From the NCBI GenBank assembly GCA_022712945.1, contig JAFLJP010000046.1, forward strand, positions 1 through 36,721: a stretch of 36,721 bases of DNA. The letters are read 5' to 3'. The notes beneath the pieces were generated by a model that saw only the letters and a program-made list of their open reading frames with translations, was not told the DNA's origin and did no database searches. The position numbers and the translations under genes are program-made. Below are positions 8,349-15,541 of the stretch, piece by piece; position 1 is the stretch's first letter; each line of letters begins with the position of its first letter. Source of the DNA: Gammaproteobacteria bacterium. Lineage in GTDB: Bacteria > Pseudomonadota > Gammaproteobacteria > RBG-16-57-12.

Positions 8349-9341
8349 TCACTCTTCTTCCAGCGGATAAAACGCCCGATCAATATAGGCAACTAATGCC
8401 GCAATCTGTTCCGATGTTAACACCGACTTCCAAGCTGGCATTTTAGTGTTAATCACGCCATTTTCTATCGTTTTTGTCAATCGACTTGGCGTCATGCCAG
8501 CCATCTGTTCAGGATCAGTTAAATCTCTAGGCAGCGGTTCTAAAAAACTACCGATCCAGTTTTTACCGGTTCCCGCCATGCCATGGCAAAACGCACAGCT
8601 ATCCTGAAATAGCTTTTCGCCCTGCGCCTCTTGTTCACTCAAATCGTCAATCTCGGGTTTAATATCATGCCGGCCAAAAACAGACGCCTCAGAAACCGCA
8701 TCAGGCCTTACCGAACGATGTGAATAGCCATTTCGGGGATATGAAACCGCTTTGGGAACCCACGCTTCCCCTTCATTTTCAACCTTACCACGGTCATGGC
8801 ATGCAACACAGCTCTCCATAAAGAGTTTGAGCCCTGCTCTCTGCTGCTCTGTGAGATTCTCTTCCAGTCTATCTGTCGGGATTTCACCCGTCGCAAAGGG
8901 AAATGCAATAGCGTAGCGTTCATGATCAGCCCAGCCATTGGCCGCCGTGTGATAGCGCGTATTGTCACGCTTGTTAAGCATAAATTCTTGGCGAACAAAC
9001 TCCACAACCAACTCAATTTCATCGGGGGTCAACCAGGCATCAAAGCTTTTCATTGCCGTATCGGGCTTGCCCAGAGAGACCACTTCCAACATCTTTTCTT
9101 TGGTCAGCTTTAGGGGATCAGAGGTGCGGAAATTTCGCGGTTTTGGATCAAGAAAGGTAGCGGCCTGTGTCACTGCATCACCAGAATAAGCATGACAAAA
9201 ATAACAACGATAGTTATAAATTGCCCGCCCGCGCTCATAAGCGGGCACACTCTCATTTTCCGCAATACTGGGATAGTCAGAGTGAGCGACAAGAATGGGG
9301 CCACCCTGTTTTATCTGCTCACTCGGGTCATACAGCAACAC
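8349..9341 (-). CDS. Triheme c-type cytochrome frame without signal peptide; probable second half of a six-heme protein
   Basis: The 330-residue frame has three heme c sites: CYFCH (46-50), CVACH (178-182) and CAFCH (249-253). Two modules carry a PKPRNF or PLPRDL segment followed by a candidate axial methionine (M97, M301); the middle module is short and lacks an obvious methionine. These PRxF modules match those of the upstream frame at 9365-10483. The earliest start is GTG at 9341, with no ribosome binding site, and the frame is closed by a stop at 9384-9386, so no signal peptide can be encoded. Heme c is attached only in the periplasm, so a stand-alone product would be useless. A one-base slip on the A10 run just upstream would fuse it to the exported first half. 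If no slippage occurs, it is a broken gene. Confidence 0.8.
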   Translation of the reverse strand: MLLYDPSEQIKQGGPILVAHSDYPSIAENESVPAYERGRAIYNYRCYFCHAYSGDAVTQAATFLDPKPRNFRTSDPLKLTKEKMLEVVSLGKPDTAMKSFDAWLTPDEIELVVEFVRQEFMLNKRDNTRYHTAANGWADHERYAIAFPFATGEIPTDRLEENLTEQQRAGLKLFMESCVACHDRGKVENEGEAWVPKAVSYPRNGYSHRSVRPDAVSEASVFGRHDIKPEIDDLSEQEAQGEKLFQDSCAFCHGMAGTGKNWIGSFLEPLPRDLTDPEQMAGMTPSRLTKTIENGVINTKMPAWKSVLTSEQIAALVAYIDRAFYPLEEE

Positions 9342-9364
9342 CGAGTCAGCTACGGATTTATTCG

Positions 9365-10483
9365 CTAGTTGTTTTTTTTTTGCTTAACTTTGCTCAAGTC
9401 CTCTTCACTGACCCCAGGCATGTCGCCACGAATAAAGGCACGGAAAACAAACTCAGCAACATTTGCTACTTCCTGATCACTGAGCACCTTGCTCCAGGCA
9501 GGCATCACACTGCCCGGCAGCCCTCCGTGGACAGCGGTATATATCTTCGGGCGATTCAGTGCTCTTTTCGAGTCAGTACTAATGAAATTACGCGGTTTAG
9601 GGTTAATAAAAAAAGCACGGGGGCCCTGTCCATCGCCTTTCACACCGTGGCAAACAAAACAGTTACGAACAAAGATTTCACGCCCCTCATTGGGGTCACC
9701 AAAAATCCCATCCGCAAATGGTTGCGACATATACCGCTCCGGGTCACTAAATGAGAGACCTGTCGTTGACGACTCATCTCTTTTGGAGCCTTCAAGAATC
9801 GCTTTTTCTGCCAAAACTGCTTCAGGCGGCAGCCCCATCAATGCAAGACGGACATAATCAACAATCGCCGAAATCTCCTCCTGACTCAATCGAGAACCGT
9901 AAGGCATCATCGCCTTCCCTGCCCGGCCATAAGTGATCGAGTCAACCATTCGTTTGCGGCTCAGCTCGCCCTTGGTACGATCAGTTGTGAAATTACGAGG
10001 TGCTGTCGCCATATTTGATCGGGTCCACACCCCCGTTTCACCAAAGTCTCCGTGACACACAGAGCAATTATCCATATAGAGCTCTTCACCCGAATCCAGA
10101 GTCAACCTCAGATTCTCAGGCAGTGCTGCTTTGGCTTCGGCAACAAAGGTTTCATAAACGTAGTCCGCCACCTTATTTAGCTCTTCACGGCTCAAACGTG
10201 ATTCCCAGGCAATCATGGCACTATTTTTACGTCCCTTTGTGGTAGAGATATAGATCCGTATCCGATCCAACTCAAATGCACTTTGCATTGAGGTAAAGTC
10301 ACGTGGCTGGGGAGTTAACCCTGAGCTGCCACCTTTTCCATCACCATTAACGCCATGACACGAGATACAGTGTGTTTCATAGATGCTCTCACCAGTCGAA
10401 GCAGAAACGCTGCCCACGCAATAAAAAGCCAAGAAAAATACGACCTTGCCAAAACTCAATAAGAAATGTCTCTTCATCCCCAT
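9365..10483 (-). CDS. Exported triheme c-type cytochrome; probable first half of a six-heme protein
   Basis: The 372-residue protein has a Sec signal peptide (hydrophobic core about 7-22, cleavage near SVSA-S) and three cytochrome c modules with CISCH (39-43), CSVCH (140-144) and CFVCH (275-279). Each is followed by a PRxF segment and a candidate axial methionine (M90, M192 or M193, M327). The modules look like tandem duplicates of a class I cytochrome c domain. The product would be a periplasmic electron carrier; its donor and acceptor are unknown. It starts at ATG 10483, with a second ATG two codons later. It ends in a lysine-rich tail encoded by the A10 run, and the next frame begins at once. 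Divergent from the pentaheme/NHL pair across a 418-base gap containing a MITE. Confidence 0.9.
   Translation of the reverse strand: MGMKRHFLLSFGKVVFFLAFYCVGSVSASTGESIYETHCISCHGVNGDGKGGSSGLTPQPRDFTSMQSAFELDRIRIYISTTKGRKNSAMIAWESRLSREELNKVADYVYETFVAEAKAALPENLRLTLDSGEELYMDNCSVCHGDFGETGVWTRSNMATAPRNFTTDRTKGELSRKRMVDSITYGRAGKAMMPYGSRLSQEEISAIVDYVRLALMGLPPEAVLAEKAILEGSKRDESSTTGLSFSDPERYMSQPFADGIFGDPNEGREIFVRNCFVCHGVKGDGQGPRAFFINPKPRNFISTDSKRALNRPKIYTAVHGGLPGSVMPAWSKVLSDQEVANVAEFVFRAFIRGDMPGVSEEDLSKVKQKKNN
9372..9381 (-). other. A10 homopolymer at the junction of two cytochrome frames (candidate slippage site)
   Basis: The minus strand reads C, ten A, C just before the stop of the upstream cytochrome. 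In its reading frame this ends in A-AAA-AAC, a known type of -1 slippery heptamer (X XXY YYZ). A -1 ribosomal slip, or one extra A added during transcription, continues directly into the downstream cytochrome frame. A purine-rich segment (GAAGAGGA) lies about 15-20 bases upstream and could act as a stimulator, though it is farther away than in dnaX. The alternative is a real or sequencing-derived one-base deletion. Confidence 0.55.
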
Positions 10484-10587
10484 AACTACCTATCTACAGC
10501 CTACCAATTATTTCAGTTTCGCCATGCTATCACAGAATATTCATCAGCAGGAAAAGCTAATTCTGACGCGCATGGCAATATCACTCA

Positions 10588-10754
10588 CTAGGAGCTTGCC
10601 CGAGAATAGATAGGTCTACTGCGAAAGCGTGTTTTTTGCTCATTTTTCCGCCAATCTTCGTTAAAGGGAGCAACCATTCGCCTCAAATTGTCGAAAAAAT
10701 GAACTAAAAATCACACTCTCTCGCTACGACCTCTATTCTCGGATAGGCTCCTAG
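10588..10754. mobile_element. MITE-like hairpin element, about 167 bp, with TA target duplication
   Basis: Two imperfect inverted repeats of about 65-68 bases face each other around a spacer of roughly 25 bases. Outer ends read CTAGGAGC (10588-10595) and GCTCCTAG (10747-10754), and the next bases share CCGAGAATAG on each arm. The flanking TA at both ends fits target duplication by IS630/Tc1-mariner transposases. No reading frame is present, so it would be non-autonomous and moved by a transposase elsewhere. It sits about 105 bases upstream of the triheme cytochrome start and about 147 bases upstream of the pentaheme cytochrome start. The rest of the 10484-10901 gap has no gene and no promoter I could place with confidence. 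Confidence 0.8.
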
Positions 10755-10901
10755 AGGCTGTGACAATTTTTTAACGTTACTTTGACAGAGAACATAGACT
10801 ATCAGGGATCAATTCAGCTAAGATGCTTCAATATTGGTTAAATTCGCCGATACAGGGGATAAGGTTACGGCTAAATTACGCCCCAAAAAAAATGGAATAA
10901 A

Positions 10902-11717
10902 ATGAACTTCAAACACTCACAAAAATTTTATAGGCCCTTGGGTGGCAGGCAGCTGTTTTTTCTCTCTGCGGTATTCGCATCGATGATTGGAGTGACGCAA
11001 GCAATTGCTGCTGTGGGCATTGTAGCCGACCCGGTTATTGGCCTCAACGACCCAATTATGGGCTCAAAGCATGATTTTACTGGACTAAATGAGCGCGCAG
11101 GAGTTGACGCCATGGAGGGACTCGCCTACACCGATTACGGCAACCCCTGTGTTTACTGCCACCTCCCCCCCGAAGAGGCCGATACAGACAGCGAGCTACT
11201 CGGCGGCATTGAAGGGTGGAATCGTTTTGCTCCGGCAGAAGGGCACTATACCCCTTACAGCTCACCTACCCTTGATGCACAACTGCAGACACCCGGCAGT
11301 ATCAGCCTGCTCTGTCTCTCGTGCCATGATGGCACAATGGCGCTGGATATGGTTATATTCAAACCTGGAAACTTTAGAAGCGAAGATGACGCAGCGCTGC
11401 ACATGCGCATGAATAGTGCCGACGAACTAACCAGCTGTGGCAGGTGCCATAACGGTTTTACTGCTCATGATATTGCACCAAAAGTATTGGGGACTGATCT
11501 CTCGGATGAGCATCCAATCTCCATACAGTACGCTGGGTTCAACTGGCGAGATAGAGACTTCAAGCTTCCGCAACAAGCTTCTGGTTTCAGTAATGGCGTC
11601 CGACTTTATGATGGAAATGTCGAATGCGCATCCTGTCACGATGTACACAACTCAACCAACGAACTTCTACTAACAGTGAGAAGAGATATTTTATGCGCTA
11701 CCTGCCACACAAAATAA
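10902..11717 (+). CDS. Pentaheme c-type cytochrome (CXXCH family), exported
   Basis: The 271-residue protein has a signal peptide (hydrophobic stretch about 18-35, cleavage near AIAA) and five heme-binding motifs: CVYCH (83-87), CLSCH (138-142), CGRCH (179-183), CASCH (242-246) and CATCH (265-269). Extra histidines (for example HPI near 204 and the VH after CASCHD) can give bis-His ligation, typical of low-potential multiheme cytochromes of the doubled-CXXCH type. It is not a class I cytochrome like the divergent pair. Its last 25 bases overlap the start of the NHL lipoprotein gene, so the two are translationally coupled and likely work together. A role in periplasmic or outer-surface electron transfer is inferred; the redox partner is not visible. 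Confidence 0.9.
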   Translation: MNFKHSQKFYRPLGGRQLFFLSAVFASMIGVTQAIAAVGIVADPVIGLNDPIMGSKHDFTGLNERAGVDAMEGLAYTDYGNPCVYCHLPPEEADTDSELLGGIEGWNRFAPAEGHYTPYSSPTLDAQLQTPGSISLLCLSCHDGTMALDMVIFKPGNFRSEDDAALHMRMNSADELTSCGRCHNGFTAHDIAPKVLGTDLSDEHPISIQYAGFNWRDRDFKLPQQASGFSNGVRLYDGNVECASCHDVHNSTNELLLTVRRDILCATCHTK

Positions 11718-12814
11718 TAACTATAACCCTTCTGCTGCTATTCACTGCAATAACCTTAAGCGGTTGTTCGACTAGCAAACGCCCAGACTTTAAACCGCCT
11801 CAATACCCGGACCAGGACCCTAAGTTTATCTACGAGCGAACAATCCACAACAGCTCGGATATTCGTGACGTAACAGCCGCAATGAAATTTCAGTTTTTGG
11901 CCACAGGCTCTACCGAAAGCTCAACCGGGCTGGCAAAGCCGTTCGGCATTGCCGTAAGAAAAGGGAAGATATATGTGAGTGATACTGTTCAGCGTTCGGT
12001 TGTCCTATTCGATGTTCCCCGAGGAGAGGCTAAGTTTATTGGTATCGACGAAGGGCCAGGCATGTTGATGAAACCGCTAGGGATTGACGTTGATGGCGAA
12101 GGTAATCTTTATGTTGCGGATATCACGGACAGAAGCGTAAAAGTCTACACCGGTGATGGTGAATTCATTAGGAAGTTAGAGGGACGAGCCATTTTTGATC
12201 GCCCCTCAGGTGTTGCCATCAGTCCCGACGGCAAAACCCTCTACGTGGTTGATAGTGGTGGCATTAATAGCACTCGTCACCATCTTCATGTGATCGATGC
12301 CAGCACATTCGAAGTAAAGAGAACGGTTGGCAAACGAGGTACCGAACCCGGTGACTTCAACCTCCCCATCCAGGTCAGCACCGCTCCTGATGGAACAGTT
12401 TATGTTGTTGATGGTGGTAACTTCCGTGTTCAATCTTTTACCGCTGAGGGTGATTTCATATCCACATTCGGTGTTGCTGGGCGCTACAGTGGAAACTTTT
12501 CACGCCCCAAAGGCATTGCAACTGACCGTGATAACAATGTTTACGTCGGTGACTCTGCATTTGGTAATTTTCAGATATTCAACCCCAAAGGAGAGCTGCT
12601 TCTATTTATTGGCAAACGAGGCAACAGGGGAGCCGCTGGCGAGTTTATGCTCACTTCTGGCCTAGAAGTTGACGAGGATGGTCGTATCTATTATGCAGAC
12701 CAGTTCTTCCGCAAGATTGACATCTTCAGACCAATATCAATAACAGCGGAAGATGGCTTTCTCGGCACAAAATACAGAGATAAAATTCGAGAAGAGATGA
12801 AAAACGAGAAATAG
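11693..12814 (+). CDS. NHL-repeat (six-bladed beta-propeller) lipoprotein
   Basis: The 373-residue protein has a lipoprotein signal with lipobox LSGC (C25), so it is membrane-anchored, probably in the outer membrane. The rest is made of NHL-type repeats: motifs such as PFGIAV..GKIYVSD, PLGIDVDGEGNLYVAD, PSGVAISPDGKTLYVVD, PIQVSTAPDGTVYVVD, PKGIATDRDNNVYVGD and a last weaker one. Propellers of this kind usually bind protein partners. The start is set at ATG 11693 (GAGAAGAG upstream), which puts the signal peptide at the N-terminus; the frame is open back to 11624. It overlaps the pentaheme cytochrome gene by 25 bases and ends before a strong terminator. Beta-propeller proteins are often encoded beside extracytoplasmic multiheme cytochromes, supporting a scaffold or docking role. 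Confidence 0.9.
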   Translation: MRYLPHKIITITLLLLFTAITLSGCSTSKRPDFKPPQYPDQDPKFIYERTIHNSSDIRDVTAAMKFQFLATGSTESSTGLAKPFGIAVRKGKIYVSDTVQRSVVLFDVPRGEAKFIGIDEGPGMLMKPLGIDVDGEGNLYVADITDRSVKVYTGDGEFIRKLEGRAIFDRPSGVAISPDGKTLYVVDSGGINSTRHHLHVIDASTFEVKRTVGKRGTEPGDFNLPIQVSTAPDGTVYVVDGGNFRVQSFTAEGDFISTFGVAGRYSGNFSRPKGIATDRDNNVYVGDSAFGNFQIFNPKGELLLFIGKRGNRGAAGEFMLTSGLEVDEDGRIYYADQFFRKIDIFRPISITAEDGFLGTKYRDKIREEMKNEK

Positions 12815-12834
12815 CCAGAACCTTAGGGGTGTAG

Positions 12835-12873
12835 AAGAAGTCAGTCGCTCATCTGGGTGACTGACTTCTTTTT
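12835..12873 (+). terminator. Rho-independent terminator after the cytochrome/NHL pair
   Basis: A 12-bp perfect stem (12835-12846 with 12859-12870) and 12-base loop are followed by TTT, making a run of five T with the stem end. It ends the plus-strand transcript 20 bases after the NHL gene. The minus-strand SPOR gene ends 55 bases further on and could use the reverse hairpin more weakly. Confidence 0.9.
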
Positions 12874-12927
12874 ACCCGCTTCATATCAAGCTGACCACAT
12901 CACTCAGTACAAATCATCAAAACAGAT

Positions 12928-13605
12928 TCAACCCTCCTTAACTCTCAACACCATCACCTCAACACGGTTATCCAGCAAGCGATTGCGTATTTTATCCAGC
13001 GCCTTATTATCACTAAAAGGGCCTACACGCACACGGTGCCAGGTTTTTGAGCTGTCAATAACAACGGGCTCAATGTAGGATTCAATCCCTAAAAATGCCA
13101 GCTCGGCCTTAACCCGCTCAGCATCAGAGGCCTTACGAAATGAGCCAACCTGCAATAAGTAGTGCCCTAGGCTTTCAATTGTCTTCCCCCCCCCCTCGTC
13201 CCCCAAGCCCTGCCTCTGCTGATAGAGCTCCTGATTCGGAATCACCACTTCAAGCTTGGGAAGAATTGAGTAGAAATCAAAGCGCACCCCTTCATCATCA
13301 ACGGTTTCATCTGGAGAATTTACTGGAGAAGGGTCGATGGTTTTTATCACAACCGCAACCTCAGGTTCAACGCTCTCCACTGAAGTGGGTTGTGAAACGA
13401 AGTATATATATGCGGCAACAGATAAACCGATAGCCAAACCCAGACTCATTGACAACAGAGATGAGAATCCCGGTTTATCGGTCGTGGCAGTATTTGATTT
13501 ATTTGAGGCAACGGCCCCACGTTTTTTAGCTGTTGGTGCAGGCTTTTCATTTGATTCAGGCTTTGCCTTCGAGCGGTTGCCAGCATTTTTATAATCACGT
13601 GCCAT
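12928..13605 (-). CDS. SPOR-domain membrane protein (FtsN/DedD-like)
   Basis: The 225-residue protein has a basic, low-complexity cytoplasmic tail, one transmembrane helix (about 48-70), a proline/acidic linker, and a C-terminal SPOR domain (about 147-222; LLQVGSFRKASDAERVKAEL and WHRVRVGPF). SPOR domains bind denuded peptidoglycan at division sites. The gene follows argS with a one-base stop/start overlap (ATG at 13605), the arrangement of the FtsN-like gene in many gammaproteobacteria, where hslVU would come next; those genes are not here. A run of ten G (13186-13195 on the plus strand as C10) encodes three glycines just before the SPOR domain, so a slip there would remove the domain. Confidence 0.88.
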   Translation of the reverse strand: MARDYKNAGNRSKAKPESNEKPAPTAKKRGAVASNKSNTATTDKPGFSSLLSMSLGLAIGLSVAAYIYFVSQPTSVESVEPEVAVVIKTIDPSPVNSPDETVDDEGVRFDFYSILPKLEVVIPNQELYQQRQGLGDEGGGKTIESLGHYLLQVGSFRKASDAERVKAELAFLGIESYIEPVVIDSSKTWHRVRVGPFSDNKALDKIRNRLLDNRVEVMVLRVKEG

Positions 13606-15377
13606 TACATCGACTCCGGCGCACTCACTCCAAGCAGATTCAATCCATTCGACAACACTTGTTTCACTGCCAAAATCAGAGCCAGGCGTACATTCCTCTG
13701 CATTTCATCATCAACAATAAACTGATGGGCATTGTAGTAGGTATGAAACTTATTCGCCGTCTCACGAAGATAGTGCGCAACCTGATGGGGCTCATGGTTA
13801 AGTGCTGCAGACTCAACAACCTCTGGAAACTTAGCCAGTGCAATAAGTAGCTCTTGTTCATGCACCTCATTCAGTAGAGCCAATGAATTGAATGCACTCT
13901 TTTTGTCATAGGCAAAGCCCTTTTCCGTCAACTGACGCATGACACTGCAAACCCGCGCATGGGCATATTGAATATAATAGATCGGATTTTCATTGGATTT
14001 TGATTTGGCCAAATCCAAGTCAAAATCGAGGTGCTGCTCACTTTTACGCATCACATAGAAAAATCGTGCCGCATCATTACCCACCTCATTCCGCAGTTCA
14101 CGCAAGGTCACAAAAGAGCCGCTACGGGTCGACATCGGTACTTTATTGCCACCGCGATAAAGAATCGCAAACTGCACCAATAGGACATCCAACTTACTCG
14201 CATCATCGCCCAGTGCCTGCAGTGCCGCTTTCACCCGGGGAATATAACCGTGATGATCAGCACCCCACACATCGATAACGCGCTCGTAACCACGCTCCAG
14301 CTTCTCCATGTGATAGGCAATATCAGAAGCAAAATAAGTCGTTTGACCGTTATCACGTACCACGACACGATCTTTTTCATCACCGAACTCACTCGACTTA
14401 AACCACTTGGCACCCTCTTTCAGGTAAATATAACCATTCGCCTCTAAACGATCGAGCACCTGCTGAACCTTATTACCACTCCCTTCAGTTAATGAGCGTT
14501 CAGAGTACCAATCCTCATAAACCACACCAAACTCTTTCAAATCATCCCGAATATCATCCAGAATCAAATTTAAACCATGATCAAAAACGGTACGGTAGTC
14601 GGCTGCACCCAACAACTGTTTTGCCCGCACAATAACCGAATCAATATAGCGCTCTTTGTCACCACTTCCATCCTCCTGTTCATCTTGTGGATGGTCACTC
14701 ATCACCTCAATAGCCGCACACTTAAATTGCTCACCCTCCGCCTCTTTCAGCTGAGCGGCAATCTCCAGAACATAATCACCTTGATAGCCGTTGACCGGGA
14801 AAACAATCTCTTCACCACACGCCTGTAGATAGCGAAGCCAAATTGAAACCGCCAGAATATCCATCTGGCGGCCGGCATCATTCACATAATATTCACGGTG
14901 AACACGAAAGCCTACCGCTGCCAGCAAATCTGCCACTGTTGCACCGTAGGCTGCACCCCGGCCATGCCCGACATGCAGAGGCCCGGTTGGGTTAGCCGAG
15001 ACAAACTCAACCTGAACCAACTTGCCTGCACCAATCGAGCTGCGACCATAAGCAGCCCCCGCTTCGGCAATTCGCTTTACAACCGACTGCAACACATCAT
15101 CTGTCATATAAAAATTAATAAAGCCAGGGCCGGCTATTTCAACCTTACTCACACTATCAGAAGCGGGAAGACGTTCAATAATCATTTCGGCCAGATCACG
15201 CGGTTTCCGGCGGGCATGTTTTGCCATCATCATCGCGGCATTTGTTGCAAAGTCGCCATGTAAAGCATCTCGTGTACGTTCAATCTGCACATTAATTTCT
15301 GCCTCTTCGGGCAAAACAGCTTCATTGCGAAGCTGCGTAATAGCGTCCGAAATCAAACCATGTAGATGATCTTTCAA
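13605..15377 (-). CDS. argS: Arginyl-tRNA synthetase
   Basis: Class I synthetase that charges tRNA-Arg. The 590-residue protein has an N-terminal Add-1-type tRNA-recognition domain, the HIGH-type motif in [16 protein letters not shown], and a degenerate KMSKS region (VPMSTRSGS), as normal for bacterial ArgRS, followed by the all-helical DALR anticodon-binding domain with the typical C-terminal [11 protein letters not shown]. The start is TTG at 15377 with GGAG about ten bases upstream; no ATG fits the conserved N-terminus. It is followed by the SPOR gene with a one-base overlap and preceded by priA after 164 bases that hold no gene. Confidence 0.97.
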   Translation of the reverse strand: MKDHLHGLISDAITQLRNEAVLPEEAEINVQIERTRDALHGDFATNAAMMMAKHARRKPRDLAEMIIERLPASDSVSKVEIAGPGFINFYMTDDVLQSVVKRIAEAGAAYGRSSIGAGKLVQVEFVSANPTGPLHVGHGRGAAYGATVADLLAAVGFRVHREYYVNDAGRQMDILAVSIWLRYLQACGEEIVFPVNGYQGDYVLEIAAQLKEAEGEQFKCAAIEVMSDHPQDEQEDGSGDKERYIDSVIVRAKQLLGAADYRTVFDHGLNLILDDIRDDLKEFGVVYEDWYSERSLTEGSGNKVQQVLDRLEANGYIYLKEGAKWFKSSEFGDEKDRVVVRDNGQTTYFASDIAYHMEKLERGYERVIDVWGADHHGYIPRVKAALQALGDDASKLDVLLVQFAILYRGGNKVPMSTRSGSFVTLRELRNEVGNDAARFFYVMRKSEQHLDFDLDLAKSKSNENPIYYIQYAHARVCSVMRQLTEKGFAYDKKSAFNSLALLNEVHEQELLIALAKFPEVVESAALNHEPHQVAHYLRETANKFHTYYNAHQFIVDDEMQRNVRLALILAVKQVLSNGLNLLGVSAPESM

Positions 15378-15541
15378 GTGAATTCTCCAAGGGTGCCCAA
15401 AGGCCGACTAATTTGCTAACTAAATTTATAACGCTATTTTAACTCATCCCGGCGGGATGCAAAATGAAGTCGTGTGATTATTTTTTATACTACCAAGAGA
15501 GTGCAAAGACCGTGAAGATGAATCGTGAAAAGCACTCAGAG

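Noticed and set aside
8333..8392. Upstream extension of argC
   Set aside because: The added 20 residues overlap the cytochrome end and precede the normal N-terminal NADP motif; ATG 8332 has a good ribosome binding site.
9167..9857. Plus-strand open frames opposite the two cytochromes
   Set aside because: They overlap well-supported heme-binding frames and show no recognisable domain or ribosome binding site.
11624..11692. Upstream start for the NHL lipoprotein
   Set aside because: It would bury the lipoprotein signal behind 23 polar residues; ATG 11693 gives a normal signal peptide and has a ribosome binding site.
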